Assembly (NCBI RefSeq): GCF_008329605.1
Contig: NZ_NPKO01000013.1
Coordinates: 62,001 to 126,000, forward strand
Length of the DNA stretch: 64,000 nt
Direction of reading: 5' to 3'
DNA from: Mycolicibacterium sp. P9-64
Lineage (GTDB): Bacteria; Actinomycetota; Actinomycetes; Mycobacteriales; Mycobacteriaceae
Below are positions 1 to 8,024 of the stretch, in pieces. The notes below the pieces were generated by a model. The model searched no databases. It was not told where the DNA came from and saw only the letters and a list, made by a program, of their open reading frames with translations. Both the position numbers and the translations under genes were made by a program. How positions within the stretch are numbered: the stretch's first letter is position 1; the number at the start of each line of letters is the position of its first letter.

Positions 1-225
1 AACCGCAACGCGGTGCCCTTCGACCCACGGCCACCGATGGTGACTTCTGGCCTGCGCATCGGGACCCCGGCATTGGCGGCCCGTGGGTTCGACGCTGCCG
101 ACTTTGGTGTCGTTGCCGACCTGATCGCGCTGGCGCTGACCGCCGAAGACGGTACCAGCGCCACCGAACTTGCTGCTCGGGTGCGCGCGTTGGCCGACGC
201 GTACCCGCTGTACCCAGGGCTGTAA
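1..225 (+). CDS. glyA: Serine hydroxymethyltransferase, C-terminal end (partial)
   Basis: The reading frame is open from the first base and ends at the TAA at 223-225, giving the last 74 residues. The FDPRPPMVTSGLRIGTPALA stretch is the conserved C-terminal region of serine hydroxymethyltransferase, the PLP enzyme that interconverts serine and glycine with tetrahydrofolate in the cytoplasm. The PLP lysine and N-terminal domain lie outside the window. The next gene is convergent, so this is the end of a separate, probably housekeeping, unit. A GlyA paralogue is possible; the family call is firm. Confidence 0.85.
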   Translation, partial: NRNAVPFDPRPPMVTSGLRIGTPALAARGFDAADFGVVADLIALALTAEDGTSATELAARVRALADAYPLYPGL

Positions 226-303
226 TCCTTCGGTACAGCGGATACGCACTGGCTATCAACGACTCTCGTCTGTGGCGTCGTCGTGGAGACGTGGCCGGCT
301 TTC

Positions 304-1593
304 TCAGTCGTCTGCGACCGTGAGTCCGTGGTCGAGGGCGTCCGCGATCTTCTTGATGTCGTCGGCGGTGGCGATGAGAGGCGGGGCGATGAACAAAGAG
401 GTTTGTTCCCCGCTGGTCGTGATGAGCACGTCGGCCTCCAGCGCCCGGGCTGCAACGCGACTGGCCAACGGCTCGGCCTCTTCGCCATGCCAGGTGCGCC
501 AATCTGGGCCGTTCAACTCCACGGTCCAATGCAGACCGCGACCGTCGATCCGCCGGACGCAGGTGTGCCTTGCGGCGATTCGGCGCATCTGCTCCTCCAT
601 GATGGGTTCGAGTTCCGTTGCGCGCCTATAGATGCCGTCGCGCTCGGACACGCGCAGATGAGCCCGGATTGCTGCCACCTGAACGGGATGCCCGCGAAAC
701 GTGCTGTACGTCTGCCATGTCTTCCCAGTCAGGCGCTCGACGATTTCCTTTGAGAACAGGACCGCGCCGGCTGCAGCGCCACCGGCGGCCAGCGGCTTGC
801 CCATCGTGACAATGTCGGGTCTGGACTGCCCTTTGTGAAACTGCTGCCAGCCGCCCACGCGGCCGAAGCCGGTGACCGTCTCGTCGGCGATCCAGATGGT
901 GCCCTTGTCACGGGCAATGGCCGCAACACGATCCTGGTACTGGGGCGAATGGTATGTGCCGCCCTGGCTGTAGTCGAGGATCACTGCCGCACTTCGGCCG
1001 ATCTTCTCGGATGCGTCGGCAATCCAGTCGTCACCGGCGGTCGGGTCCGGTTGACCAGTGATGCGCCCACTCGTCGGCGCGGCAATGGTGTGCACGGGCG
1101 CCATCGGCGGTGGTGCTGCGACTCCTCCAGCAATCGCGGTCAGGCCGCCGTGCCACTGCGGCTGCACGGTCATGCTGCGGGCAAGCCCGGCGCCGCCGTG
1201 ATAGGCGCGTTCGCGCGTGGTGAGGTCCGGTCGACCAGTAAGCGCCTGGCACAACGCAAGTGCGACATCGTTGGCCTCGGACGCGCTGATGAAGAAGCGG
1301 ACCGCGCCGATCCAGTCCTCGTCTAGGAACCCGATCCGGATGAGGTCCTCGGCTGCGGCGCCACGGTCCTCCCAACCCCAGCCTTCATTCACGACTGGAG
1401 CGGCGGCGGCGGCGCGAACGGCTTCGACGATTTCGGGGTGGCAGTGACCAAGTGGTGCGGCTGTGTTGCTGGCGTCGATGACAAGTCGGCCGTCGGCGAG
1501 TTTGAAGTGGACGCCTTCCCCACCGACGACCTTGGGCACGGCGGCTTTGCCCGACGTGAGGCTGGTCGCGAGCAGGCGAGTCGAGGTGGCCAT
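304..1593 (-). CDS. Class III PLP-dependent aminotransferase
   Basis: A 429-residue protein of normal length for class III (omega-amino acid / acetylornithine-type) aminotransferases. The cofactor aspartate is in IADETVTGFGR (about residue 237), and the Schiff-base lysine is in MGKPLAAGG (about Lys266). Such enzymes move an amino group, often from a terminal amine, to a keto acid. The ATG at 1591-1593 shares one base with the TGA of the upstream tautomerase-like gene, so the two are translationally coupled. With the M20 deacylase and ureohydrolase transcribed divergently, it probably acts on the amino compound those enzymes release. The substrate cannot be read from sequence. Confidence 0.85.
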   Translation of the reverse strand: MATSTRLLATSLTSGKAAVPKVVGGEGVHFKLADGRLVIDASNTAAPLGHCHPEIVEAVRAAAAAPVVNEGWGWEDRGAAAEDLIRIGFLDEDWIGAVRFFISASEANDVALALCQALTGRPDLTTRERAYHGGAGLARSMTVQPQWHGGLTAIAGGVAAPPPMAPVHTIAAPTSGRITGQPDPTAGDDWIADASEKIGRSAAVILDYSQGGTYHSPQYQDRVAAIARDKGTIWIADETVTGFGRVGGWQQFHKGQSRPDIVTMGKPLAAGGAAAGAVLFSKEIVERLTGKTWQTYSTFRGHPVQVAAIRAHLRVSERDGIYRRATELEPIMEEQMRRIAARHTCVRRIDGRGLHWTVELNGPDWRTWHGEEAEPLASRVAARALEADVLITTSGEQTSLFIAPPLIATADDIKKIADALDHGLTVADD

Positions 1594-1781
1594 CAGATCC
1601 GCGCCTTGCCGCCGAAGCCCCAGTTGGGACGGGGTACGCCAGTGAGGACGATTTCGGTCTCGCGGCCGACCTCTTCACCGTAGGTGTCGGCCATTGCCTG
1701 AGTGATGCGTTCGATCAGCGCGGCAGCCTTTTCGGCGTCCTCGAACCGAGACTGAAACGCCTTGACTTCGATGAATGGCAT
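1593..1781 (-). CDS. 4-oxalocrotonate tautomerase-like small protein
   Basis: A 62-residue protein starting MPFIEVKAF. The start at 1781 is chosen because it places the proline right after Met, as the catalytic Pro1 of the tautomerase superfamily requires, and because GAAGGAAG lies just upstream; the frame could be extended to 1841 but that part looks non-coding. Length fits 4-oxalocrotonate tautomerases, which move protons in keto-enol pairs. It overlaps the aminotransferase by one base, so it may act on the keto acid or enamine that enzyme produces. Active-site residues other than Pro1 were not verified. Confidence 0.65.
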   Translation of the reverse strand: MPFIEVKAFQSRFEDAEKAAALIERITQAMADTYGEEVGRETEIVLTGVPRPNWGFGGKARI

Positions 1782-1853
1782 GGAGCACTTCCTTCTGGGA
1801 CGTGGCGTCGCGACGCCGTGGCGGTCCGTCAATGAGAACATATTCTTGGGTAA

Positions 1854-1886
1854 CTGTCGACAGACTATTGTTAGCAGCTAGCAATA
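1854..1886. promoter_or_regulatory. Operator-like palindromes between tautomerase and M20 genes
   Basis: CTGTCGACAG (1854-1863) is a perfect 10-base palindrome. It is followed by an imperfect inverted repeat with arms TATTGTTAGC (1866-1875) and GCTAGCAATA (1877-1886), one mismatch. They lie between the divergent starts at 1781 and 1954. CTGTCGACA recurs at 1966-1974 inside the first codons of the M20 gene. Related sequences occur at 6911, 10804, 11048 and 12261, so this is likely a regulator site; the nearby FCD-GntR protein (11078-11788) is the natural candidate. Confidence 0.55.
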
Positions 1887-1953
1887 TGGGTATGGTGTGG
1901 CATGACCGGGCTGCAGTCGCAGGGTCGGCCGACTTCTTCTAGATGAGTGAGGT

Positions 1954-3165
1954 GTGAGCGTGACAACTGTCGACAACGCCGTAGTGGACGTGACGTCTCT
2001 TGATGGAGTGAGCCAGCGCTTGGTGGCGTTCGCGCAACGATTGGTCGCCACGCCCAGCGTGTCGGGTGAGGAGGCCGATGTCGCTGCACTCGTCGCCGCG
2101 GAACTGCGCGAGTTGGGTTACCGCGACGTCCAAGTCGATGACCATGGCAACGTCACGGGATGGCTGGGTGAGGGCCCGCCGCGTTTGATGTTCAACGGGC
2201 ACATCGATCACGTGCCGCCGGCCGGGATGGTCGATCCCTACAGTGCCGAGATCGTCGATGCCGACCGCTACGGCGGGCACGGTCTGGCGATTCGCGGTCG
2301 CGGCGCGTGCGACATGAAGGGCAACGTGGCCGCCGGTGCGTACGCGGCGGCGTTCCTGGATCCGGAGGTCCTTCGCAACGGGTCGTACCTGTTCACTGCT
2401 GATGTGCAGGAAGAGACCGACTCGCCCCTTGGAGTGTCGGCTCTGATCGAACGAGGATTTCGGGCCGAATTTGGCCTTAGCGGTGAGTCCAGCGGGCTCG
2501 ATGTCGCCCTGGGGCACCGCGGCAAGGTCCAGTTCGATGTGATCGTGTCGGGTCGATCCAGTCACGCGTCGACTCCAGATGATGGGCTCAACGCGGTCTA
2601 CCGTGCGATCCCGTTCTTGCTTGCGCTGCAAGCCCTTCCGGCTAAGCTGCCCAGGGATCCGTTGTTCGGCCAGGCGACGATCACGGTGACCAAGATTTCT
2701 TCTGAGCCCGACGGCGACGTTGCCGTCGTGCCGAGCGCATGCACGATCCGGGTCGACCGTAGGTACGTTCCGGCAGAATCGCCGGCGAGCGTTCAACGCG
2801 AACTCGAGCAGCTGGTGGCCGATGTCGCGGCTCAAGAGGACATTCCCGCCGAAGTTCGGTTGGTCAACGTCTATCCGTTGATGACGATCGAGGCAGATCA
2901 CCCGCTGGTGGGCTTGGGGATCGCGGCTGTCCAAGAGGTAACTGGTCGTACCCCCGAGGTGAAGGCATGGCGTTTCGGAGTCAACGCGACGTTCATGTCT
3001 GAAGCGGGCATTCCCACCATCGGCATTGGGCCTGGCAACGAGGACTATGCCCACACCAAGGACGAGCACCTGCCCATCGGGGAGTTGGTCGATGCCAGCA
3101 AGACCTACGCCGCCCTCATCACACGTCTGTGTGGGGGAGCGCCTGATTCGTCATCCACCCCCTAG
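1954..3165 (+). CDS. M20-family metallopeptidase / deacylase (ArgE/DapE-like)
   Basis: A 403-residue M20 metallohydrolase. Metal ligands and catalytic residues are visible: HIDH (His83, Asp85), GACDMKG (Asp120), EETD (Glu153/Glu154) and a C-terminal TKDEH histidine near residue 370. The dimerisation domain begins around residue 185 (GHRGKVQFDV). Members remove acyl or aminoacyl groups from amino-acid derivatives (acetylornithine, succinyl-diaminopimelate, carboxypeptidase G types). The GTG start at 1954 has AGTGAGG upstream. The ureohydrolase follows after 42 bases on the same strand, probably co-transcribed. The substrate is likely an N-acyl amino acid or guanidino compound, by context only. 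Confidence 0.85.
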   Translation: MSVTTVDNAVVDVTSLDGVSQRLVAFAQRLVATPSVSGEEADVAALVAAELRELGYRDVQVDDHGNVTGWLGEGPPRLMFNGHIDHVPPAGMVDPYSAEIVDADRYGGHGLAIRGRGACDMKGNVAAGAYAAAFLDPEVLRNGSYLFTADVQEETDSPLGVSALIERGFRAEFGLSGESSGLDVALGHRGKVQFDVIVSGRSSHASTPDDGLNAVYRAIPFLLALQALPAKLPRDPLFGQATITVTKISSEPDGDVAVVPSACTIRVDRRYVPAESPASVQRELEQLVADVAAQEDIPAEVRLVNVYPLMTIEADHPLVGLGIAAVQEVTGRTPEVKAWRFGVNATFMSEAGIPTIGIGPGNEDYAHTKDEHLPIGELVDASKTYAALITRLCGGAPDSSSTP

Positions 3166-3207
3166 TCGCCCGTCACATCCGCCCACATAGTTCGGAAGGC
3201 AACAACA

Positions 3208-4185
3208 GTGTCAACTTCGGACAACAAACTGCGCCAGGACATTCGGCCGTTGGATGCCTCAGTCCCGCGGTTCTCGGAGATCGCCACATTTCTTCGCGCA
3301 CCTCATACCAAGGACATCGACGCGGTTGACGTCGGAATCTTTGGGATACCCACCGATCAGGGTGTGTCGTTCCGGACAGGAACTCGACACGGGCCAGCGG
3401 CGATCCGTGAGGCGTCTCGTTTCATTCGGCGTTACAACCCGACCACTCGGGTGTCTCCATTCGATCTGCTGAATGTCGTCGACCTTGGCGACGTCGACGT
3501 CTCGCCGTACAGCTTGGATGAGACAGTCGCCAACATCACGGCCCTGGCGAGTCGGCTGGTCGACAACGGCACCTTCCCGCTGGGGGTGGGTGGCGACCAC
3601 GTCATACCGCTGCCGATGATGCGTGGTGTGTTCAGGGGCAAACCGCTTGGCCTGCTGCACATCGACGCTCACCCCGACACCAACGACGAGTTCTATGGCA
3701 GCAAGATCAATCACGCCACGGCCATGCGCAGGCTCCACGAGGAAGGTGTCATCGATCCGAAACGGACTGTGCAGCTGGCGCTGCGGGGCACGCAGTTCAA
3801 TCCGTCCGATGCGATCTATGGACGAGACGCGGGCTTTCAGATCATCACCATGGACGACTACGAAGAACTCGGGCGAGCCGAACTCATTGAACGACTGAAG
3901 TCCATATTCGGCGACGAAGAGACCTACATCACCATCGACGTCGACGGCTTGGACCCCCGTGACACTCCAGGCACCCCGGTACCCGAACCGGGGGGATTAT
4001 CGATGAGGGATTGCCAGATGATCCTTCGAGGTCTGCAGGGTCTACGCCTCGTTGGGGCCGACGTCTGTGAGGTCGCACCGCACCTGGATCCGTCCGGAGT
4101 GACAGCACTCAATGCCGCGAACCTGGTATTCGAACTCACCTGCCTCTTCGGCGACGCCCCCCGTGTGGAACAACCCAGAAGCTGA
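3208..4185 (+). CDS. Arginase/agmatinase-family ureohydrolase
   Basis: A 325-residue protein with the binuclear manganese motifs of ureohydrolases: GGDH (about 128-131), DAHPDTNDE (about 153-161) and DVDGLDPRDTPG (about 245). The family hydrolyses a guanidino group to urea plus an amine (agmatinase, guanidinobutyrase, guanidinopropionase, proclavaminate amidinohydrolase). The GTG start has GGAAGG upstream. It sits behind the M20 deacylase and opposite the aminotransferase, suggesting stepwise removal of acyl group, urea and amine from one compound. A mutated fragment of this same gene lies at 10904-11024. Family certain, substrate unknown. Confidence 0.88.
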   Translation: MSTSDNKLRQDIRPLDASVPRFSEIATFLRAPHTKDIDAVDVGIFGIPTDQGVSFRTGTRHGPAAIREASRFIRRYNPTTRVSPFDLLNVVDLGDVDVSPYSLDETVANITALASRLVDNGTFPLGVGGDHVIPLPMMRGVFRGKPLGLLHIDAHPDTNDEFYGSKINHATAMRRLHEEGVIDPKRTVQLALRGTQFNPSDAIYGRDAGFQIITMDDYEELGRAELIERLKSIFGDEETYITIDVDGLDPRDTPGTPVPEPGGLSMRDCQMILRGLQGLRLVGADVCEVAPHLDPSGVTALNAANLVFELTCLFGDAPRVEQPRS

Positions 4186-4478
4186 CTGTCGAGGACGATG
4201 GAAGCACGGGAGTTGACGTGCCGCGACCCCCTTTTCGGTTCGCCCACTCGGTTGTCGAGCAACGGTCCTGTGGGGAGAGCGACGACTGAATTCCGTTGGT
4301 GGTTGGATTGTTTGGATGAATGGTGCTGGTTGCGCTCGCTTGGTCGCAGATGCGATCAAGGAGGGTGCGCACCGGGGGGCGCGCTCACCGTAGTTCACGA
4401 CGCCGCTGGGGCCAACGCCGACGATGGAGAGGTGGCCGGTCGTTGCTTGATGAGATCGACTGCGATGGTGCCTGACAG

Positions 4479-4830
4479 ATGCTCGCGGCGGCGGTCACGG
4501 TCACCGTACCGCGCGTCAACGACAAGCGCATCGACGTCGATACCGCAGAGCGGGCCCCGTGCCCGCCGTCGGTGACGGCGCACTGGAGTCCTGAAGGGCC
4601 GTGCGCGAGGTGTTCCCGACAACGCGGGAACAGCGGTGTTGCTTTCACGAGCAGGGCAATGTGCTTGTCGCTCACGAAGGGGCCTGGCTCCCGCGCTGCG
4701 GGAATTGCCCTGGCCTACAAGCTGATCGACGCGGCACAAGCCCACTGGAGCGCGTCAACGCCCCCGCCCAGTGACCCTCGTTCGTGTCGGCGCGGCCCTC
4801 CGCAAAAGTCCAACTCCTCGAACCGAATTC
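4479..4830 (+). pseudogene. Decayed IS256/Mutator-family transposase remnant
   Basis: Three fragments in different frames match, in order, the layout of actinobacterial IS256-family transposases: VTVTVPRVNDKRIDVDTAER (from about 4490), then AVGDGAL followed after a stop by REVFPTTREQRCCFHEQGNV (about 4563-4670), then LTKGPGSRAAGIALAYKLID with AAQAHW (from about 4671) and LVRVGAAL near 4781. The catalytic region between the first two pieces and a long stretch before the third are deleted. No terminal inverted repeats or target duplication were found. The preceding 4186-4478 holds no gene. It marks past IS activity next to the ureohydrolase gene. Confidence 0.7.
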
Positions 4831-5178
4831 CTCGCCGCGATGAAACAATTCGCCGCCGCCGCTGGCGTCGACCTCGTGACCGTGATGATCCTGGCACCCC
4901 ACCCGCTCCCGTCGTTCGGCAACCCGGACACCCCATCCCACGCCTAGTTGCCGCTCCTGGCGACGTCACCGCATCCACCATTATTGACAATTCCTCCGCG
5001 CGACGATTACGTCACCGAAGCTGCGTCGTGGGTACGGCGTCACTTCGACGATCGCCGTCGCGTCGTCAGGCAAAGTCGGGTCGCGCCGCCGCGCTGATGA
5101 GTCCGCACGGCGAAAGGCTGCTCGGACGTGCATGTATGATGCTGCGGTACAACGCAATTCGAGGCCACTGGTCTCTGC
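4831..5178. other. Gene-free stretch between IS remnant and LysR gene
   Basis: No convincing gene on either strand. One frame stays open to a TAG at about 4945 (reading FLAAMKQFAAAAGVDLVTVM) and may be a leftover of a broken gene, but it has no recognisable start. The rest is rearranged sequence next to the transposase remnant. Confidence 0.4.
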
Positions 5179-6087
5179 CTAGGTGCGACGGGGCCAATGG
5201 TCTAAATGCGCTACCGCGGCCCCTTCTGGCGCCAGTTGATCCAGGATGCGTCGAAGGGCTCCCCCTATCGCCCCTCGGCGCCACACAGCGTATGTAGTGA
5301 ATTCAACTATGGGACCACGGATCGGAAGTATCTTTAGCCCACGCCGGGCCGACCGGCTCATCGGAAGCAGCGCCACGCCGTGGCCGGCGATGATGAGGTC
5401 CTCCACCAAATCGCGGCATTCGATGCGGTGGCCTATTACCGGTGTGAACCCGACGACGGACGCCAAAGTGCGGACAACGTTTTCGTCGGTGGAAGTTCCG
5501 GAACTGACGATCCATGGCTGATCTGCGAAGTCGCGCAGGTCTGCTCGTGTGCCGGAAGCATCGCTGGAAACACCGAGGCCCCACAACGTTGACCAGAGCG
5601 GCTTGGCTTGCAGCGTCGGCGGCAGCACTATCGGCGACAACGCGAAGTCATAGATCAGTGCCAGATCAAGCGCGTTATCGATGAGCAGGGCCAGAGATTC
5701 GGCGGGCGCGTATTCATTGATGACTACCTGTAATGCGGCGTTGCTTTCGGCGAGGTTGGCCAAGATCGGCAGCAGTGAGACTCTGATGCCCACGGCGAAG
5801 CCGCCTACACGTACCCGGCCGGCCGGTTCGGCCAGGGGGTCCGAGTCTCGCCGCGCAGCCTCTACTAGAGCGAGGATTTCGACCGCGTGCCCGACGAGGC
5901 ACCGCCCAGCGGGCGTGAGCCGTACTAGCCGACCGTTAGGCTCGATGATCGGGACTCCGACCTCACGCGCCAAGGCGGCTATCTGTTGTGACACTGTGCT
6001 ATTCGCTAGTCCGTGCACTTCGGCGACCGCACGCATCGATTCCAATCGTGCTAGGTCGACGAGTAGTTCCAGGCGGCGAAAGTCCAC
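5179..6087 (-). CDS. LysR-family transcriptional regulator
   Basis: A 302-residue LysR protein. The N-terminal helix-turn-helix is seen in FRRLELLVDLARLESMRAVA and GLANSTVSQQIAALAREVGV, followed by a substrate-binding domain from about residue 90 (VRVGGFAVGIRVSLLPIL). The GTG at 6085-6087 is chosen because it gives the normal LysR N-terminus (VDFRRLELL); the open frame runs to 6486 but the extra 133 residues do not look like this family. No strong ribosome site is visible. It probably senses a substrate or product of block 1, but its target promoter is not evident. Confidence 0.8.
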   Translation of the reverse strand: MDFRRLELLVDLARLESMRAVAEVHGLANSTVSQQIAALAREVGVPIIEPNGRLVRLTPAGRCLVGHAVEILALVEAARRDSDPLAEPAGRVRVGGFAVGIRVSLLPILANLAESNAALQVVINEYAPAESLALLIDNALDLALIYDFALSPIVLPPTLQAKPLWSTLWGLGVSSDASGTRADLRDFADQPWIVSSGTSTDENVVRTLASVVGFTPVIGHRIECRDLVEDLIIAGHGVALLPMSRSARRGLKILPIRGPIVEFTTYAVWRRGAIGGALRRILDQLAPEGAAVAHLDHWPRRT

Positions 6088-6908
6088 ACCGCACTGTTTA
6101 GCATCCCCGAAGACGCCGACGCAGCGCCTTGTCGAATGACGAGTGCGACAATGTCGTGCATTCAAATGCCGGGACTTGTGGTGACGCAGTCGCATTGGTG
6201 AACGTTGCGACACCCCGCTCGGCGCGAGCCGCCGTCGATGCCCTCCGTCGTCAGGCCCCTTGACGTGTCTGTGGCGGCCCGACGCCCTGATGTCGGGGTT
6301 CATCGACGCCGCCACCGCCGACGCCCACGCTGGCTGGTTGCCCCACGGTAGATGCTCTTTCTGTCTTGGGAGCCGCTCGTGGTGCCGAACGGCAACGTCC
6401 GGAAACGGACCGTCAGTCCAGCGTTGTTGCAGCGTAACGACTGTCGGCGATTCTCGGAGGATGTCCTGCGGAGTGGCATTGACCACGGCGCCGTCGTGCA
6501 GTTGGATTCGTCGGCCGCAGGGTCACGGCGATGATCGCCACGTTGCTGCCGTAGCGCCGGTGGCACCGGAATTCGGGCACAACGGAGCGCCATACTCACC
6601 CAGCAAATCTGTGATAACCGAACGAGCGATGACGAACGCTAGTCAATTCCGGCTTTCAAGTAACCGTCGGTTCGTCGAATCGCAACCATTCTGCATGACA
6701 TTCCCTGCTTACGGTATCGGCCGGAGGCGGCAGTAGAGAATGCGGTACGGGCCGTGGCCAACTCGCGACAGCAACGCCCACGGGACTTGGGTCTGGATTG
6801 CAGTCCACCTTGCTGTCATGCGCGGGGGTTCCCCGGCCGGCGGGTTCGCGTCGCAATTCTCCGTCTTGTCGGCTTCTCCCTTGACACCGATGGTGACCGT
6901 TGCCACAC
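6088..6908. other. Long stretch without an intact gene; possible remnant on the minus strand
   Basis: No intact gene was recognised. On the minus strand, roughly 6247-6560, one frame gives a protein-like translation (LHDGAVVNATPQDILRES and then LQQRWTDGPFPDVAVRHHE) whose upstream continuation (YGSNVAIIAVTLRP) is in another frame. It looks like a frameshifted leftover of an unidentified enzyme gene. This stretch carries more scars than its neighbours, consistent with deletion and decay between the LysR gene and the broken permease. Confidence 0.35.
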
Positions 6909-6910
6909 TA

Positions 6911-6951
6911 TGCTAACAGGTGACAGATGACTGTTAACAATATGGTGGAGG
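6911..6951 (+). promoter_or_regulatory. Operator-like inverted repeat and ribosome site before the broken permease
   Basis: TGCTAACAG (6911-6919) and CTGTTAACA (6931-6939) form an inverted repeat with one mismatch across an 11-base spacer, with TGACAG between them. A strong ribosome site, GGTGGAGG (6944-6951), sits 7 bases before the ATG at 6959. The same half-sites occur at 1866-1886, 10813-10824 and 12261-12302, linking this promoter to the block 1 regulon although the gene behind it is dead. Confidence 0.5.
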
Positions 6952-6958
6952 GCTCTCG

Positions 6959-7569
6959 ATGACGAAGTCAAGCCGCCGATTCGGTGAGCGGGGGTGAGTC
7001 GGGTTGGCAGGTGAGGTCGTCGCGGTTGAGTGCGTAGAGGACGTTGGTGCGGCGCCGCCTAGCATTGGGCGCTTCGTCGCCGGTACGGTCGCCATCCAGG
7101 CCGCGCTCGCGCGTCACTCGTGGTCGATGGCCCGTGGCGGTCTGTTACCTCCGGCGCCATTTTTCACCCGGGTGCCCTCTCGTGACGCACTTCCCATCAA
7201 CGTCATCGTCGTCTCGGCCACCGTGGCGTCGTTGTTCCATGTCGCTGCGTTCGAAGCGGGGCCTTCGAAAACACTGGTCATCATCTCGACCATCGGATTC
7301 GTATCGGTTTCCTCTTCGCCACAGGCGGTGCACTTCGCGCGCATGCGCAGGCGATGGATCTCTCGCCCCTTCTCGCTGGGTTTGGGGGTGTGCTGGTAAA
7401 CGTCATCGCCGTAGCCTGGTCTGCCTTTGAGCCATCAACCTAGATTGGCCGCGTTCTCCGATGCTGCCGTGGTACCAAAATTGGTCCGTCGTACTGACGG
7501 TGGATATTGCCGGGCATCGGTGGTTTTGCAACGTATTTGGCCGTTCACAAGCGTGCCATCGACATCTGA
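6959..7569 (+). pseudogene. APC-family amino acid permease, broken
   Basis: The ATG at 6959 gives only 12 residues (MTKSSRRFGERG) before a TGA. From about 7080 the C-terminal part of an amino acid/polyamine permease is readable: VAGTVAIQAALARHSWSMAR, PINVIVVSATVASL, then in a second frame GVLVNVIAVAWSAFE, in a third INLDWPRSPMLPWYQNW and in a fourth GIGGFATYLAVHKRAIDI ending at the TGA 7567-7569. Most of the N-terminal transmembrane region is deleted and at least three frameshifts are present. An intact promoter region precedes it, so loss seems fairly recent; the two ABC transporters nearby may have made it dispensable. Confidence 0.7.
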
Positions 7570-8024
7570 CCGCAGCAGGCGGCCGCGGTGTCAAGTTCCC
7601 TGAAGCAAATTCTGGCGCGCCCTGAAAATCGGCACGACCGGCAAGCAGAACCGATCACGAAGGAGATCTCATGGTCATCGACTGCCTGGGCCGCCACCAA
7701 GCGGATCAAGAAGGTGGAACTCATCCTCTATCGCATCGCCGTCCGCCAATCATGTTGCACTGCAGTTCATGTCGAACTCATCCGAAGCGGCTGGCCGCGG
7801 GTGAGGTGCGGTCGGCGGTTCGTGACGGTGTCGTGTCATCGAAACTCGGTGCGCGCGTTCACGAAATCGACGTCCTCGGGGCATCGTGCGCGACCGCACA
7901 GGTCTCGGTTCACGAAGTCCAGTACACAGCAGCCGCCTTGGCGGCTGAGCAAGTTTCAGCGAAACACCCCGAAGTTGTTGTCAGCGGTCAATCACGACCA
8001 TTCGATGCAGGAAGAAGAGTCAAA
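7570..8024. other. Leader region before ABC transporter 1; no clear gene
   Basis: AAGGAGATCTC directly precedes an ATG at 7671, a good ribosome site, and that frame is open into the binding-protein gene. Its translation up to 8024 is not recognised. A second frame (from 7588) contains KRIKKVELILYRIAVRQ and ends at a TGA (8026-8028) that overlaps the GTG start of the binding protein. Both look like pieces of a former gene cut down by deletion. The first could be an N-terminal extension, but a lipoprotein signal starts much further down. Confidence 0.35.

Noticed and set aside
1939..3069. A 376-codon minus-strand frame opposite the M20 gene
   Set aside because: The composition is antisense-like and the plus-strand gene has all M20 motifs.
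4831..5297. Continuation of the transposase-like frame as one 272-codon gene
   Set aside because: Only the first part matches transposase; the rest is Arg/Ser/Pro-rich and overlaps the LysR gene end.
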